64,000 nucleotides of DNA. It comes from Microbulbifer hainanensis. Lineage in GTDB: Bacteria > Pseudomonadota > Gammaproteobacteria > Pseudomonadales > Cellvibrionaceae. Location: NCBI RefSeq assembly GCF_014904735.1, contig NZ_JACZCR010000018.1:62001-126000 (forward strand). Direction: 5' to 3'. Below, one piece after another: positions 9,521 through 18,415 of this stretch. The notes under the pieces are model-generated. The model was not told where the DNA came from. It saw nothing but the letters and a program-made list of their open reading frames with translations, and did not search any database. A program made the position numbers and the translations under genes. Position 1 is the stretch's first letter; every line of letters begins with the position of its first letter.

Positions 9521-10684
9521 TCAGTAGGCCGCGCGGTAAATGGCCGCGGCATCCTTTTCGGTAACCGGGCGGGGATTGTTGACCAGTAGGCGCTGTTGCT
9601 CCATCGCATCGGCGGCGAGCCGCTCTATCGACGCTTCCGGTACGCCACAGTCGCGCAGTCGCAGTGGCAGGCCGACAGTTTCGGTCAGTTGCTCTATCCA
9701 GCCGATCAGGCTGTCCACTATCTCCGCATTGCTGCCCGGCGCGAAATCGCGGCCCATGATATTCGGCGCCAGCTCCGCATAGAGCCCGGCGCAGGCCGGT
9801 GCATTGAATCCCATTACATGGGGCAGCACCAGCGAGTTGCTGAGGCCGTGGGGAATATGGAAATGACCGCCGAGCGGGTAAGCCAGCGCATGCACGGCCG
9901 CCACCGGTGCATTGGCAAAGGCCTGACCGGCCAGCAAGGCGCCGAGCAACATGTTGCCGCGAGCTTGCAGATTGCTGCCCTGCTGTACCGCGGTCACGAT
10001 GTTGCGTGCGAGCAGCCCCAGCGCCTCCCGGGCGAGCATATCCGATAGCGGGTTTTTCCTGTGTACCGAGGTGTAGGCCTCGATCGCATGCACCATCGCA
10101 TCGATGCCGGTGGCCGCGGTGACCTTTGGCGGCAGGCCGACCGTCAGTGCCGCATCCAGCAGGGCAATGTCCGGCTGCAGAACCGGCGACACGACACCGG
10201 CCTTGGTGGTCTCGCCGGTGGTAACAATGGCGATGGGTGTCACCTCGGAACCCGTGCCCGCCGTGGTCGGGACCTGGATCAACGGCAATCGTGTACCGCG
10301 GATATTGTCGACGCCGTAGAGTTCCGCCAGTGCCTGTGTGCAGCTGCCACAAGCCAGTACTGCCACCAACTTGGCCACATCCATCGAGCTGCCACCGCCG
10401 AATCCGATCACCAGTTCCGCATCGATTTCCTGCGCTGCAGCCAGCGCCTTGAGCACGGTGTCGTCGGATGGATCGGCTTCCACCTGATCGAAAACGCCGA
10501 GGCGGATACCGGCATTCCGGAAGCCGGGCGCGACACCGTCCAGCAGCCCGGCCCCTACGATGCCGGCATCGGTGACCAGCAGCACCGAAGTCACACCCCG
10601 GTCCGCACACAGCGACCCCAGACGCTCGGCGGCGCCGGGTTCATTGATGATGGTTCTGGTGGTGGAAAAAGTAAACGCGCCCAT
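9521..10684 (-). CDS. Iron-containing alcohol dehydrogenase
   Basis: 387 residues from ATG 10684; ATG 10690 is an equal alternative and a far-upstream ATG at 10768 would give an unlikely 28-residue extension. Group III metal-dependent alcohol dehydrogenase: GGGSSMDVAKLVA and TTAGTGSEVTPIAI bind the nucleotide. HAIEAYTS and HALAYPLGGHFHIPHGLSNS carry the histidines that bind iron or zinc, together with the Asp in LQPDIALLDA. The length is typical for the family. First gene of an operon with a hotdog thioesterase and a DUF1330 protein. The substrate is unknown. Confidence 0.93.
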   Translation of the reverse strand: MGAFTFSTTRTIINEPGAAERLGSLCADRGVTSVLLVTDAGIVGAGLLDGVAPGFRNAGIRLGVFDQVEADPSDDTVLKALAAAQEIDAELVIGFGGGSSMDVAKLVAVLACGSCTQALAELYGVDNIRGTRLPLIQVPTTAGTGSEVTPIAIVTTGETTKAGVVSPVLQPDIALLDAALTVGLPPKVTAATGIDAMVHAIEAYTSVHRKNPLSDMLAREALGLLARNIVTAVQQGSNLQARGNMLLGALLAGQAFANAPVAAVHALAYPLGGHFHIPHGLSNSLVLPHVMGFNAPACAGLYAELAPNIMGRDFAPGSNAEIVDSLIGWIEQLTETVGLPLRLRDCGVPEASIERLAADAMEQQRLLVNNPRPVTEKDAAAIYRAAY

Positions 10685-10798
10685 GTTCATTTCCCATTTC
10701 GGTGGATCTTCAATATTTACCACTGGGAAAGGCGGGATACCATTACGTCGGAGTTCGTTTAATCGCAAACCCTGCGCGCACAGCGTGGATTTTCGGGG

Positions 10799-11398
10799 CT
10801 AATCCACCAGCTCGATATCCAGCACCTCCAACAGGCTCAGGGCCTCGTAGCGGCTAAATTTGGCGCCGGCCAGCCTGTTTTCAAAAATATCGATATGGAA
10901 ATCATGGGAACCGCTAAGATCGGCGCCCTGCATGTCCGTACGCATAAACTGGCTGCCACTGAAGTCACACTGCGTCAGTTGCGCATCGACAAGAGTGGCC
11001 TCCCGGAAATCGACGCCGTGCAACTTGCATTCGTCCAGCACCAGATGACTCAGGGAGAGCCCGAAGAAGGAGCTATCGGTCAGGATACTCTTTTTGAAGG
11101 AAAGCCCGAGATCCAGATTCAGCGACGGGAAACTGGCTCTGGTCCAGTCAACGCCGACCAGTTTGCACTCGATGAACGCCACCTCGGAAAGCCGCGTGAG
11201 CGGCAGCTTCAGCAGGCTCAGGTTGCACTGGTGAAATTCGCAGTCAATGAATTTACAGCGCTCGAATGCAGTTTCGGAAAAATCACAGCCATAAAACCGG
11301 CACGCCTCGAACTCCACCTCTGCGAAATCCATCGAAGCCAGCTCCAGCTTTGTAAACGATTTATCAAAGTATTGAGTTCCGCTTTCTATCTGGACCAT
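10799..11398 (-). CDS. Pentapeptide repeat protein
   Basis: 199 residues from the ATG at 11398 (MVQIESGTQYFDK); an upstream ATG at 11461 would overlap the preceding gene. Nearly the whole protein is made of A(D/N)LXX-type repeats, such as MDFAEVEFEACRFYGCDFSE, KFIDCEFHQCNLSLL, CKLHGVDFREATLV and MQGADLSG, predicted to fold as a right-handed square beta helix. The Cys-rich, Qnr/McbG-like pattern is noted, but there is no evidence that it protects DNA gyrase. No signal peptide is seen, so it is probably cytoplasmic. It follows the Sel1 lipoprotein gene by 59 bases on the same strand. Confidence 0.88.
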   Translation of the reverse strand: MVQIESGTQYFDKSFTKLELASMDFAEVEFEACRFYGCDFSETAFERCKFIDCEFHQCNLSLLKLPLTRLSEVAFIECKLVGVDWTRASFPSLNLDLGLSFKKSILTDSSFFGLSLSHLVLDECKLHGVDFREATLVDAQLTQCDFSGSQFMRTDMQGADLSGSHDFHIDIFENRLAGAKFSRYEALSLLEVLDIELVD

Positions 11399-11457
11399 GC
11401 TTCGTACATCCCCCGTTTGGGTCAACACCCGGCAAGCCGCAGGGCGGCACTGGAAAA

Positions 11458-14124
11458 TCACTGTAAGATATAGGTCTTACCCTCGCGAAATAACGCCAGG
11501 CGTTTTTCCATACCGGCAACCGTTTCTTCCGTTGCTTCCGCGGCCCGCGCCAGGTAAATCGCGTATTCCTGCGTCTGCACCGCCTTGTCGAAGGTGGATG
11601 AACGGGCATAGATGGCGGCCAGCGTATCGAGATAGGCCCAGTCACTCCAACGCGACTGCATATTGAGTCGCTGAGCCAGTTGCGCAGCCCGTTGGATATC
11701 CCGATCGGTAGCCGTGGGCCTGATTGCCAGTGCCCAGGCGAGGTTATTGATGGCACGGAGGTTGTCGGGCTCGCGCTCCAGCAGTGCTTCCAGCATGGCC
11801 TCACCCAGTGGTAAGGCACCTTTGTTGATAATCTGCTCTGCCTGATCGAGCAACTGGAAGTGTCCGATACCCGGCAATACCGCATCGCCTTCCCTCTTGT
11901 AGAAGAACGCCAGCGCGGGCAGATCCAGTCCGGGGGTCCGCATTGCCTCCATGACAATAAATCCGGAGTCCCATTCACCGATCACGCGCAGATCTTTTTC
12001 CCGCAGCAGTGCCTTGAAGTCTGCAACGGGAATGGCGGCATCAAACAGCGGCATACCCTTGACGATTGCCAGTGTCCGATCCTGGTCTTTGTCTGCGACC
12101 CCACCCTGGCGCACCGCCCGATAGGCCTGCCAGTACTGATGTTTTTCGGGACAGCCCTGCAGTTGAGCGGCGTATTCATCGCACAGCGCCAGTATCCGGT
12201 CGGGCGCCGCGGCGTTGGCCGGCACTGCTGTCTCGTATAGCTCCATGGCCTTGCCGACATCGCGCGCCACATACTTGCCATCGCGGTAGAAATCGCCAAG
12301 ATTCAGGGCAGCGCTGATATTGCCCTGCTGCACGGCCTCCGCATAAAGCTTCAGCGCCCTGTCCGGATCCGCGGCGACGCCGCTCCCCTGCTCGTACAAG
12401 AGCGCAAGCTTTTCTTGTGCGCCCGCGTGTCCCGCATCGGCCGCAATCTGGTACATATTCGCGGCGGCCTCTGTTCCCTTGTCGTTGCCCATCTGGAACA
12501 GTTTGCCCAGCTCGAAGTAGCACTCCGTATCACCGCCCTCCGCGCAAAGGAAATACCAGGCCATGGCCTTGGACAGATCCCTCGGGATGCCGTTGCCTTT
12601 CAGGTACGCCGCAGCCAGAGCGCGTTGCGATCGTGGCATCAGCGAGCTGCGCCGGTAGTACTCCATGGCCTTAGCACTGTCGCTTTGGCCGAAAGCGCCG
12701 TAGGCGTAGATCCATGCCAGCATATTGTTGGCATTCTGGGACGAAAGGCTCGCCGCGGATTGCAGATATTCCATTACCTGTTCGGCGTCGTCCTTGGACC
12801 TGTGATCACTGCGCAGAATCAGGCTCGCATACGCCACCCGGGCGGGGACATATCCCCCGTCGGCCAGTTTTTTCATCGCCGGGATAATCGACGTCATGTC
12901 CGCCTGCTTACCCTCAAGCTGTCGCTGCAGCAAACGGTATTCGGCCTTGACCGAGCCCTGCTCAGCAGCCTTCGCCAGCGCCTCGTCGCGGGCCGCCGTG
13001 TTTTCCGCCCCGGCATCTCCAGCGTAGAGATCGGCGAGCTTCAGCCAGGCTTCACCCGGCGGCAGCTTGCCCGCCGCAGCCCGCATTAGCTGGTTGAATC
13101 CCTGCTCACTCTTTTCAACCCCGAGCCCCTCGCGCTGTACATAGGCGGCGCCAACCAGCGCGTCCATATAGCCATTTTCCGCGGAGGAAATCAGGAAATC
13201 CGCACAATCGGTACGGGAAAATTTTTGCAGATCGGTTTTCAGGCAGAGCAAGCCCAATCGATACTCGGCAACCTGACTGCCGTTGCCCACGGCTTCGAGA
13301 TAAATGTCGGCCGCCTGCTCCGCCTTGCCGGCATCGTCGAGCAGTATGCCCTTGCCGACCTGTGCCGCCAGATCCTGATCGGACAGCGGTTCAATCACAC
13401 GCTTCACATAGGCATTTGTCACGCCAGCGAAGGGAAAGCTGATACCCAGCAACTGGTGAATGGCCCGCTGATTCTGGAAGTAGATTTTTTTCTGCTGGCC
13501 ACTCTCGGTGTCGTTCGCTACGACAACGTAGTACAGCCCCTGACCGGCCCCGGTCACTTTCAGGTAGGCATCGACCACCTCGTATCCAGCCAGCGTGACA
13601 ATATCCCTGGCGTCGTCCCACATGGCGATTTCGTAGGCCGTGTCGTAGCTCTCGCCGTCAGCGCTGCCGAGAATACCGCTGAGCAGGTAGCGCACCGCGC
13701 CGGCCTGGAAATCTGCTGCCGCTTCGTTACCGGAGGATTCATAGCAGGCCTGGGCTGACAGGTGCGGTTCCAGCGCGGCAAAATTCTGCTCGGTCAGTGT
13801 TTGCCAGTCGACGCCTGTACAGGCCAGGTCCCCGGCATCCACTTTCGCCATTTGTTGCAGGTAAGCCTCATGCTTGCCCGCGGTATCCTCGATCTGGGAA
13901 CTGGCGAGATATGCCTCCCAGAAACCTGCAAAGGGCACCGAGTCCGGCTGCTGCTTGTACTGGCGCAACAGAGCGGCGAAACGGGCATCACCAGTGGCGG
14001 CGACGTCGCTTCCTGTACTGCCCGTGGGGCCGGCCGCACATCCGCCCAGCAGGCTCCCCGCCAGTATCAGTGTGGTGATGGCTCTCACTTTGCTGACGGC
14101 TCTCACTGCGCTGATGGCTCTCAC
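11458..14124 (-). CDS. Sel1/TPR-repeat lipoprotein
   Basis: 888 residues from GTG 14124. This start is chosen because GGGAGG lies six bases upstream and the codon overlaps the preceding stop as GTGA, a classic coupled junction; an ATG at 14223 lies deep in the upstream gene. The signal peptide ends in the lipobox LLGGC, so the protein is predicted to be lipid-anchored. Residues about 280-680 contain many Sel1-like repeats (AAEQGSVKAEYRLL, AAAYLKGNGIPRDLSKAMAWY, LALLYEQGSGVAADPDRALKLY, LNLGDFYRDGKYVARDVGKAMELY), a scaffold for protein binding. A further TPR-like part ends the protein. It is translated with the DUF3857 protein, so the two may form a complex in the envelope. Confidence 0.88.
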   Translation of the reverse strand: MRAISAVRAVSKVRAITTLILAGSLLGGCAAGPTGSTGSDVAATGDARFAALLRQYKQQPDSVPFAGFWEAYLASSQIEDTAGKHEAYLQQMAKVDAGDLACTGVDWQTLTEQNFAALEPHLSAQACYESSGNEAAADFQAGAVRYLLSGILGSADGESYDTAYEIAMWDDARDIVTLAGYEVVDAYLKVTGAGQGLYYVVVANDTESGQQKKIYFQNQRAIHQLLGISFPFAGVTNAYVKRVIEPLSDQDLAAQVGKGILLDDAGKAEQAADIYLEAVGNGSQVAEYRLGLLCLKTDLQKFSRTDCADFLISSAENGYMDALVGAAYVQREGLGVEKSEQGFNQLMRAAAGKLPPGEAWLKLADLYAGDAGAENTAARDEALAKAAEQGSVKAEYRLLQRQLEGKQADMTSIIPAMKKLADGGYVPARVAYASLILRSDHRSKDDAEQVMEYLQSAASLSSQNANNMLAWIYAYGAFGQSDSAKAMEYYRRSSLMPRSQRALAAAYLKGNGIPRDLSKAMAWYFLCAEGGDTECYFELGKLFQMGNDKGTEAAANMYQIAADAGHAGAQEKLALLYEQGSGVAADPDRALKLYAEAVQQGNISAALNLGDFYRDGKYVARDVGKAMELYETAVPANAAAPDRILALCDEYAAQLQGCPEKHQYWQAYRAVRQGGVADKDQDRTLAIVKGMPLFDAAIPVADFKALLREKDLRVIGEWDSGFIVMEAMRTPGLDLPALAFFYKREGDAVLPGIGHFQLLDQAEQIINKGALPLGEAMLEALLEREPDNLRAINNLAWALAIRPTATDRDIQRAAQLAQRLNMQSRWSDWAYLDTLAAIYARSSTFDKAVQTQEYAIYLARAAEATEETVAGMEKRLALFREGKTYILQ

Positions 14125-14130
14125 TGTGCG
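14077..14130 (-). repeat. Triple 18-base tandem repeat at the start of the Sel1 lipoprotein gene
   Basis: Three near-identical 18-base units (GATGGCTCTCACTTTGCT, GACGGCTCTCACTGCGCT, GATGGCTCTCACTGTGCG on the plus strand). They encode VRAISA, VRAVSK and VRAITT in the signal peptide. Each unit offers a GTG start; only the first has a good ribosome-binding site. Confidence 0.85.
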
Positions 14131-16175
14131 CCTCCCTTCTTGTTCATCAGGTTTCGCGCCAGATCCTTGAGGCGCTGCTGGCGGTTCTTCCGCGCGTCGC
14201 TTCCTACGTTCGATGAGAACCAAACCGAGTAAGCCAGTTCACTATCCAGCTGGTCGAGATCACTCAGGTATGTGGCGAAGTCTTCACCGGGTATCGATTT
14301 CGCCAGTGAGTTGTAATTGAATTCCACCTGAATTGTATTTTTTTCAGCATCGACATTGCGGGTGAACTTGAACCACTGGTTTTCCGATGCGTAGCCACTA
14401 TTTTTTTCATACCACAGGATATCGTCGGGACTTTTTGCCTCGATACGCAACTTCTGGTGGATGGTGAATTCGCCCGGGAGCTGAAAGGGGTGCTTGCGCT
14501 GACGTGTCGCCGGCAGACTGAAGTTATCGGCGACATTCGACGCGACAAACTTGACGACATTTTTTCCTTTGCCGGGCTTACCGACTTTTGGCAGGAAATA
14601 TTTCTCTGTCACGACCAGGCGATTGTGGCCATCGGATTCAGTCACTTCGATCGGTGCGCTGGATTCGATCGCCGGGAAATACTTGGCGTAATACTGCAGA
14701 AAATTGTTCGCTACCTCTTCACGGCTGTAGTAACCGAAATAGCTGCGCATCTGTTCGGCCTTCCAGCCGGTATAGGTGGTGCTGACATTGAAGTGCGCCG
14801 AGTCCCTGTCGTCACCCAGGGTAAAGACCTCCTCGATGTCGGTTGACGCCTGCCGCTGCCCGGGAACGGCAGGCGCAATTTCCGTAAGCCGATCCGACTT
14901 GCCGTCGACAACCAGCGCCCAGTGGAAGTCGGGCAGCGACATTTCCTCGATCGGGCCGCGCTGGCTGTTATCGGTGGGATCCACCCAGTAACGCTTGCCA
15001 CCGTAGCGGAAAGTCGTGATCACGTGGTTGAAGAGCCCCGGTGACGGCAGATTTTTATCCAGGTTCAGGTTGGACTCGGTCGAGACGAGGGCCGGTTTGG
15101 CGTCGATGCCAATGGCGTGCAGCGCGGCGACCAGCAACACCGTCTTGTCCTTGCAGTCGCCGAAGCGCCGGCTCAGGGTTTCCGCGGGCGGACTCGGCAT
15201 ATGGGAGTTCACCCCGTGTTCGATACCGAAGTAGCGCACATTCTTCTGAATCCACTGGGTGATGCGGGCGGCCTGCACAAGCTTGTCGCCGTCGCCCTGG
15301 CTGCGCAGCACCTTCTGGAAATCCGCCGGCAATGTATCGTCGAGTTGGTACAGGCCGGCGGCCCACTGATTGACGCCGGACCAGTTGCCGTACTCGGTAT
15401 ATTCGACATACGGATAGATCGACAGCCAGGAAGGCGTGCCATCTTCCGACTTGATCGCCGCGGTATCGAACAGCTCAACCGAATGGCGGCGCAGATCGCC
15501 CTCTGAGGTTTCGCGGATCTGCGCATCGGAACCCTTGATGCGGAAATGGATATCCAGTTGCTGCGGCCGCAGCAGGCTGACAAACAGGTGTTCCACCGGC
15601 GCGCCCCAGCCCAGTGCCTCCCAGCCAAAGTTGCGCCCGCCGAGTACCGGGTTGGATCCGCGCACGGTGTAGCTGTACTCGACCACGTCGTTGACCCGCA
15701 CATCCTTCAGGATCGACAGTGCAGTCCAACCCTCTACGTACATGTCGCTCTGCAGCTCGTTCTCCTGCTGGAACAGCTTGATGTCGTCCATATCCAGGCG
15801 ACTGGTTTTGCGGCCGTTGCGGTAGACGCTGATATCGTGGATTACCAGATCTTCATAGGCGGGAAAGAAGCCGATGCTGATATTGGAAACCTGCTGCAGC
15901 CCCTGCTGGTTCAGGGGTTGTACCGCCAGGTGTACGAACCGCTGCATTTTTTTGCCGGTGAGGTTGATCTGGGTATCGGAGAGCACAAAACGGACGCTCT
16001 GGTCGCCGCCCGCGACCTTGTCCAGATCGACAGCGACAGGCTTCACCCAGTCCGGGCGCGGCGCCTGGGAGAAGTGGTCGGCTCCGTTGACCGGCGCATC
16101 CGCAGAAGACAGCGGCGAAACAACCCACATCACCAACGCAGCGGCGGCGACAATTCCCCTGGAGATTAACTGCAT
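14121..16175 (-). CDS. DUF3857 and transglutaminase-like domain protein, exported
   Basis: 684 residues from ATG 16175 (MQLISRGIVAAAALVMWVVSPLSSADA, a clear signal peptide); the longer reading from 16289 lacks support. An N-terminal DUF3857 domain covers about residues 50-240. The transglutaminase-like core follows, with the catalytic triad apparently intact: Cys in RRFGDCKDKTVLL, His in GLFNHVITTF and Asp in YWVDPTDNSQRG. The C-terminal 250 residues are beta-rich. Such proteins are periplasmic or surface-exposed and may crosslink or cleave proteins; the role is not established. The stop overlaps the start of the Sel1 lipoprotein gene, indicating coupled synthesis. Confidence 0.9.
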   Translation of the reverse strand: MQLISRGIVAAAALVMWVVSPLSSADAPVNGADHFSQAPRPDWVKPVAVDLDKVAGGDQSVRFVLSDTQINLTGKKMQRFVHLAVQPLNQQGLQQVSNISIGFFPAYEDLVIHDISVYRNGRKTSRLDMDDIKLFQQENELQSDMYVEGWTALSILKDVRVNDVVEYSYTVRGSNPVLGGRNFGWEALGWGAPVEHLFVSLLRPQQLDIHFRIKGSDAQIRETSEGDLRRHSVELFDTAAIKSEDGTPSWLSIYPYVEYTEYGNWSGVNQWAAGLYQLDDTLPADFQKVLRSQGDGDKLVQAARITQWIQKNVRYFGIEHGVNSHMPSPPAETLSRRFGDCKDKTVLLVAALHAIGIDAKPALVSTESNLNLDKNLPSPGLFNHVITTFRYGGKRYWVDPTDNSQRGPIEEMSLPDFHWALVVDGKSDRLTEIAPAVPGQRQASTDIEEVFTLGDDRDSAHFNVSTTYTGWKAEQMRSYFGYYSREEVANNFLQYYAKYFPAIESSAPIEVTESDGHNRLVVTEKYFLPKVGKPGKGKNVVKFVASNVADNFSLPATRQRKHPFQLPGEFTIHQKLRIEAKSPDDILWYEKNSGYASENQWFKFTRNVDAEKNTIQVEFNYNSLAKSIPGEDFATYLSDLDQLDSELAYSVWFSSNVGSDARKNRQQRLKDLARNLMNKKGGAQ

Positions 16176-16337
16176 TATTCTTTTCTCTGTTTTTCCATTG
16201 CCCGACACCGGCCGGCAAACATGACGACAGATTTCATCATATAGATTTGGCCGCGCCGGATCTATCGAGGGAAATGAGGGATGCGGCACGCGGCCGCACC
16301 CGAATGCAATGTTCGGGGCGCCGCGACCAGAAAGCGG

Positions 16338-18029
16338 TTACTGGGCGGTGGCCGTTCGGGCCGAACGCTCCCCGGGCTGCCTGGCAAAGACCCGCCGCAG
16401 CAGCGGCAGCCCCTTACGCCAGCCGAGAATACTCTGCGCGGTGACCAGGCCGCCGAACATGGCACCGGCGACGCCACAGCTCATGATGTCCTGGCCAGTC
16501 AGGTAAAGGCCCTTGATGCGGCTCTTCGGTCGCAGCCAGGGCTGCTCGAAACGATTGGGATCGTGATCGAGACCATAGATTTCACCGCGGGAATAGCGGC
16601 AGAAATAGTCGGTCGACAGTGGTGTCGACAGTTCGCAGTAGTCGATCTGGCCGCGCAGTTGTGGGAAGTACCTGTACAGCTGCTCCAGTAAGCGCTGGCT
16701 CAGGTCCTCTTTGAACGCCTCGTAATCGTCGCCGCGCTTGCCCCAGGGTTTGTCGTGCCAGTCGGCAAACCATTCGTACTTGCCGGGGGCGACAATTTCG
16801 ATGGTGGCGCGCCCCGGATAACGCTGCGTAAAGCTCGGATCCTTCGCGGACGGGAAAGAGATATAGACCAGCGGAACTTCCCCATCGCGGTCGTCGAGGA
16901 ACCGCTGCATATCGCCGTCGTAATCGGTACTCGGATACAGCCAGTAGTTGGTTTTGGGCAGGCCGAGCTCGTCAGCGGTGCGCTGCAGGCCGATATACAG
17001 GCAGATATGCGCCATCGAGCGCCGCACCGTTTCCAGATCCCGGCTGTAACCGGCATGCTCGCTGGCACTGCCCGGTAACAGTTTTTCAAAGGTGTTGAAC
17101 ACACCCGCTCCGGAGATCACCAGCGGCGCCGAGATTTCGGTGCCGTCGGCCATCCGTACACCCCGGGCGCGATTGCCGTCGAGAAGAATGGTATCCACGT
17201 CCGCATAGGTGAACACCTCGCCACCGGCAGCCTGAATCTGCGGAATGATCGTTTCGGCAATTTTGCTGGCGCCGCCGACCGGGTAATAACCGCCGTACAG
17301 GTAGTGCTTCACGATCAGCGCGTGAATGATGAAGCTGCCGGTCTTCGGCGTCATGCCGTTGTCGCCCCACTGACCAGTGAGCACGGCAATCAGTTTTTCA
17401 TTGTCGGTCAGTTCGCGCAGCACCTCGTAGGTGGTCTTGTTCAGGTAGGCGGGCAGGCGCCACTTTTTCAGCAGCGACACCAGTGGCGCGCACCAGCCCG
17501 GCAGCAACTTTTCCATGGTCAACAGTGGCATGGCGCGACCGACGGCAGCGACACGTTCCAGGTAGGCTTCGATGGCCGCGCGCTCGCCGGGAAAATGTCG
17601 CAACAGTTCAGCAACAAAGGCTTCGCGACCGGCGCGCAGGTCGAACTGTTCGTCGCCGATACAGATGCGATCGTAGGTCGCGTCCATCGGTGCCCACTGC
17701 AGCTGGCCCGCGGAGAGGAAATCAAACAGCTGGCGGGTCATGGTCGGGTGCTTGCCCACGTCGCCGATATAGTGCACGCCCACATCCCACTCATAGCCGT
17801 TGCGGTCGTAGGCGTGGGTAAAACCGCCGGCCGTGTAGTGCTGCTCGAGGACCAGGACTTTTTTGCCGGTGGCACTCAGCAGGGCGGCAGTGGTGAGGCC
17901 GCCGATACCGGAGCCGATCACCACGGCATCGTAGGGGCCCTCGAGCCGGTTGGCCCGGTAGCGCCGGCCGATACGCAGGCGGCTGGGTTGAGGGGCATTG
18001 CGCTTTTGCGCCGGTGCAGATGCGGTCAC
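16338..18029 (-). CDS. FAD-dependent phytoene desaturase/retinol saturase-like oxidoreductase
   Basis: 563 residues from GTG 18029, which has GAGG seven bases upstream. A Rossmann FAD-binding motif DAVVIGSGIGGLTTAALLSATGKKVLVLEQ lies at about residues 34-63, followed by GGFTHAYDRNGYEWDVGVHYIG, typical of the carotenoid desaturase/isomerase and all-trans-retinol 13,14-reductase group. A C-terminal FAD-contact motif GLYLTGQDIMSCGVAGAMFGG is present. It may reduce or isomerise a polyene or lipid, but the substrate is unknown. It is a single gene, divergent from the ParD-like gene, with a 12-bp perfect inverted repeat in the shared upstream region. Confidence 0.9.
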   Translation of the reverse strand: MTASAPAQKRNAPQPSRLRIGRRYRANRLEGPYDAVVIGSGIGGLTTAALLSATGKKVLVLEQHYTAGGFTHAYDRNGYEWDVGVHYIGDVGKHPTMTRQLFDFLSAGQLQWAPMDATYDRICIGDEQFDLRAGREAFVAELLRHFPGERAAIEAYLERVAAVGRAMPLLTMEKLLPGWCAPLVSLLKKWRLPAYLNKTTYEVLRELTDNEKLIAVLTGQWGDNGMTPKTGSFIIHALIVKHYLYGGYYPVGGASKIAETIIPQIQAAGGEVFTYADVDTILLDGNRARGVRMADGTEISAPLVISGAGVFNTFEKLLPGSASEHAGYSRDLETVRRSMAHICLYIGLQRTADELGLPKTNYWLYPSTDYDGDMQRFLDDRDGEVPLVYISFPSAKDPSFTQRYPGRATIEIVAPGKYEWFADWHDKPWGKRGDDYEAFKEDLSQRLLEQLYRYFPQLRGQIDYCELSTPLSTDYFCRYSRGEIYGLDHDPNRFEQPWLRPKSRIKGLYLTGQDIMSCGVAGAMFGGLVTAQSILGWRKGLPLLRRVFARQPGERSARTATAQ

Positions 18030-18082
18030 GGGGCGACCTCGTGTTTTTCCTGTTGTTATCAGTTCACCTTAACGCCGAGCAG

Positions 18083-18110
18083 CCTGCTATGCAATAAGTT
18101 GCATAGCAGG
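18083..18110. promoter_or_regulatory. Perfect 12-bp inverted repeat in divergent promoter region
   Basis: CCTGCTATGCAA, four-base spacer TAAG, TTGCATAGCAGG. It lies between the divergent retinol-saturase-like gene and the ParD-like/map operon. No T run follows on either strand, so an operator is more likely than a terminator. Which regulator binds is unknown. Confidence 0.6.
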
Positions 18111-18136
18111 AATCAAACCTCCGTCGCGCCGCGACA

Positions 18137-18169
18137 GGAATATACATTTCATATATGCTTCGTATATCC
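18137..18169. promoter_or_regulatory. Imperfect inverted repeat upstream of the ParD-like gene
   Basis: GGAATATAC and GTATATCC arms flank an AT-rich core about 40 bases before the ParD-like start. ParD-type proteins often bind such sites in their own promoters, so autoregulation is possible; this is inference. Confidence 0.4.
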
Positions 18170-18208
18170 TTCTTGTTCGTATAGCTCCGGAAAAGGAAGA
18201 CAAAGGCC

Positions 18209-18415
18209 ATGGGTATCCTGAAAGTATCCGACCAACTCCACGACGAGATACGCCGGGCCAGCGCCGTGATGGCGCGCTCAATCAATGCGCAGGCGGAGTT
18301 CTGGGTGCGCATCGGCATGCTCGCCGAACTGAATCCGGAGCTGACCTACAACCAACTGTGCAAAAAGCTCCTGCGCGACCCGGCGCCGACCCTCGAATCC
18401 CTCGTCAATGAATAA
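18209..18415 (+). CDS. ParD-like antitoxin family protein
   Basis: 68 residues with a ribbon-helix-helix look: MGILKVSDQLHDEIRRASAVMARSINAQAEFWVRIGMLAEL, matching the ParD-like family (short proteins found beside map in many proteobacteria). No ParE-type toxin gene is present. The 3' end overlaps the methionine aminopeptidase gene by eight bases, so the two are translated together. The likely role is a DNA-binding regulator of its own operon, or a partner whose target is not a classical toxin. The family call is fair; the function is unknown. Confidence 0.8.
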   Translation: MGILKVSDQLHDEIRRASAVMARSINAQAEFWVRIGMLAELNPELTYNQLCKKLLRDPAPTLESLVNE

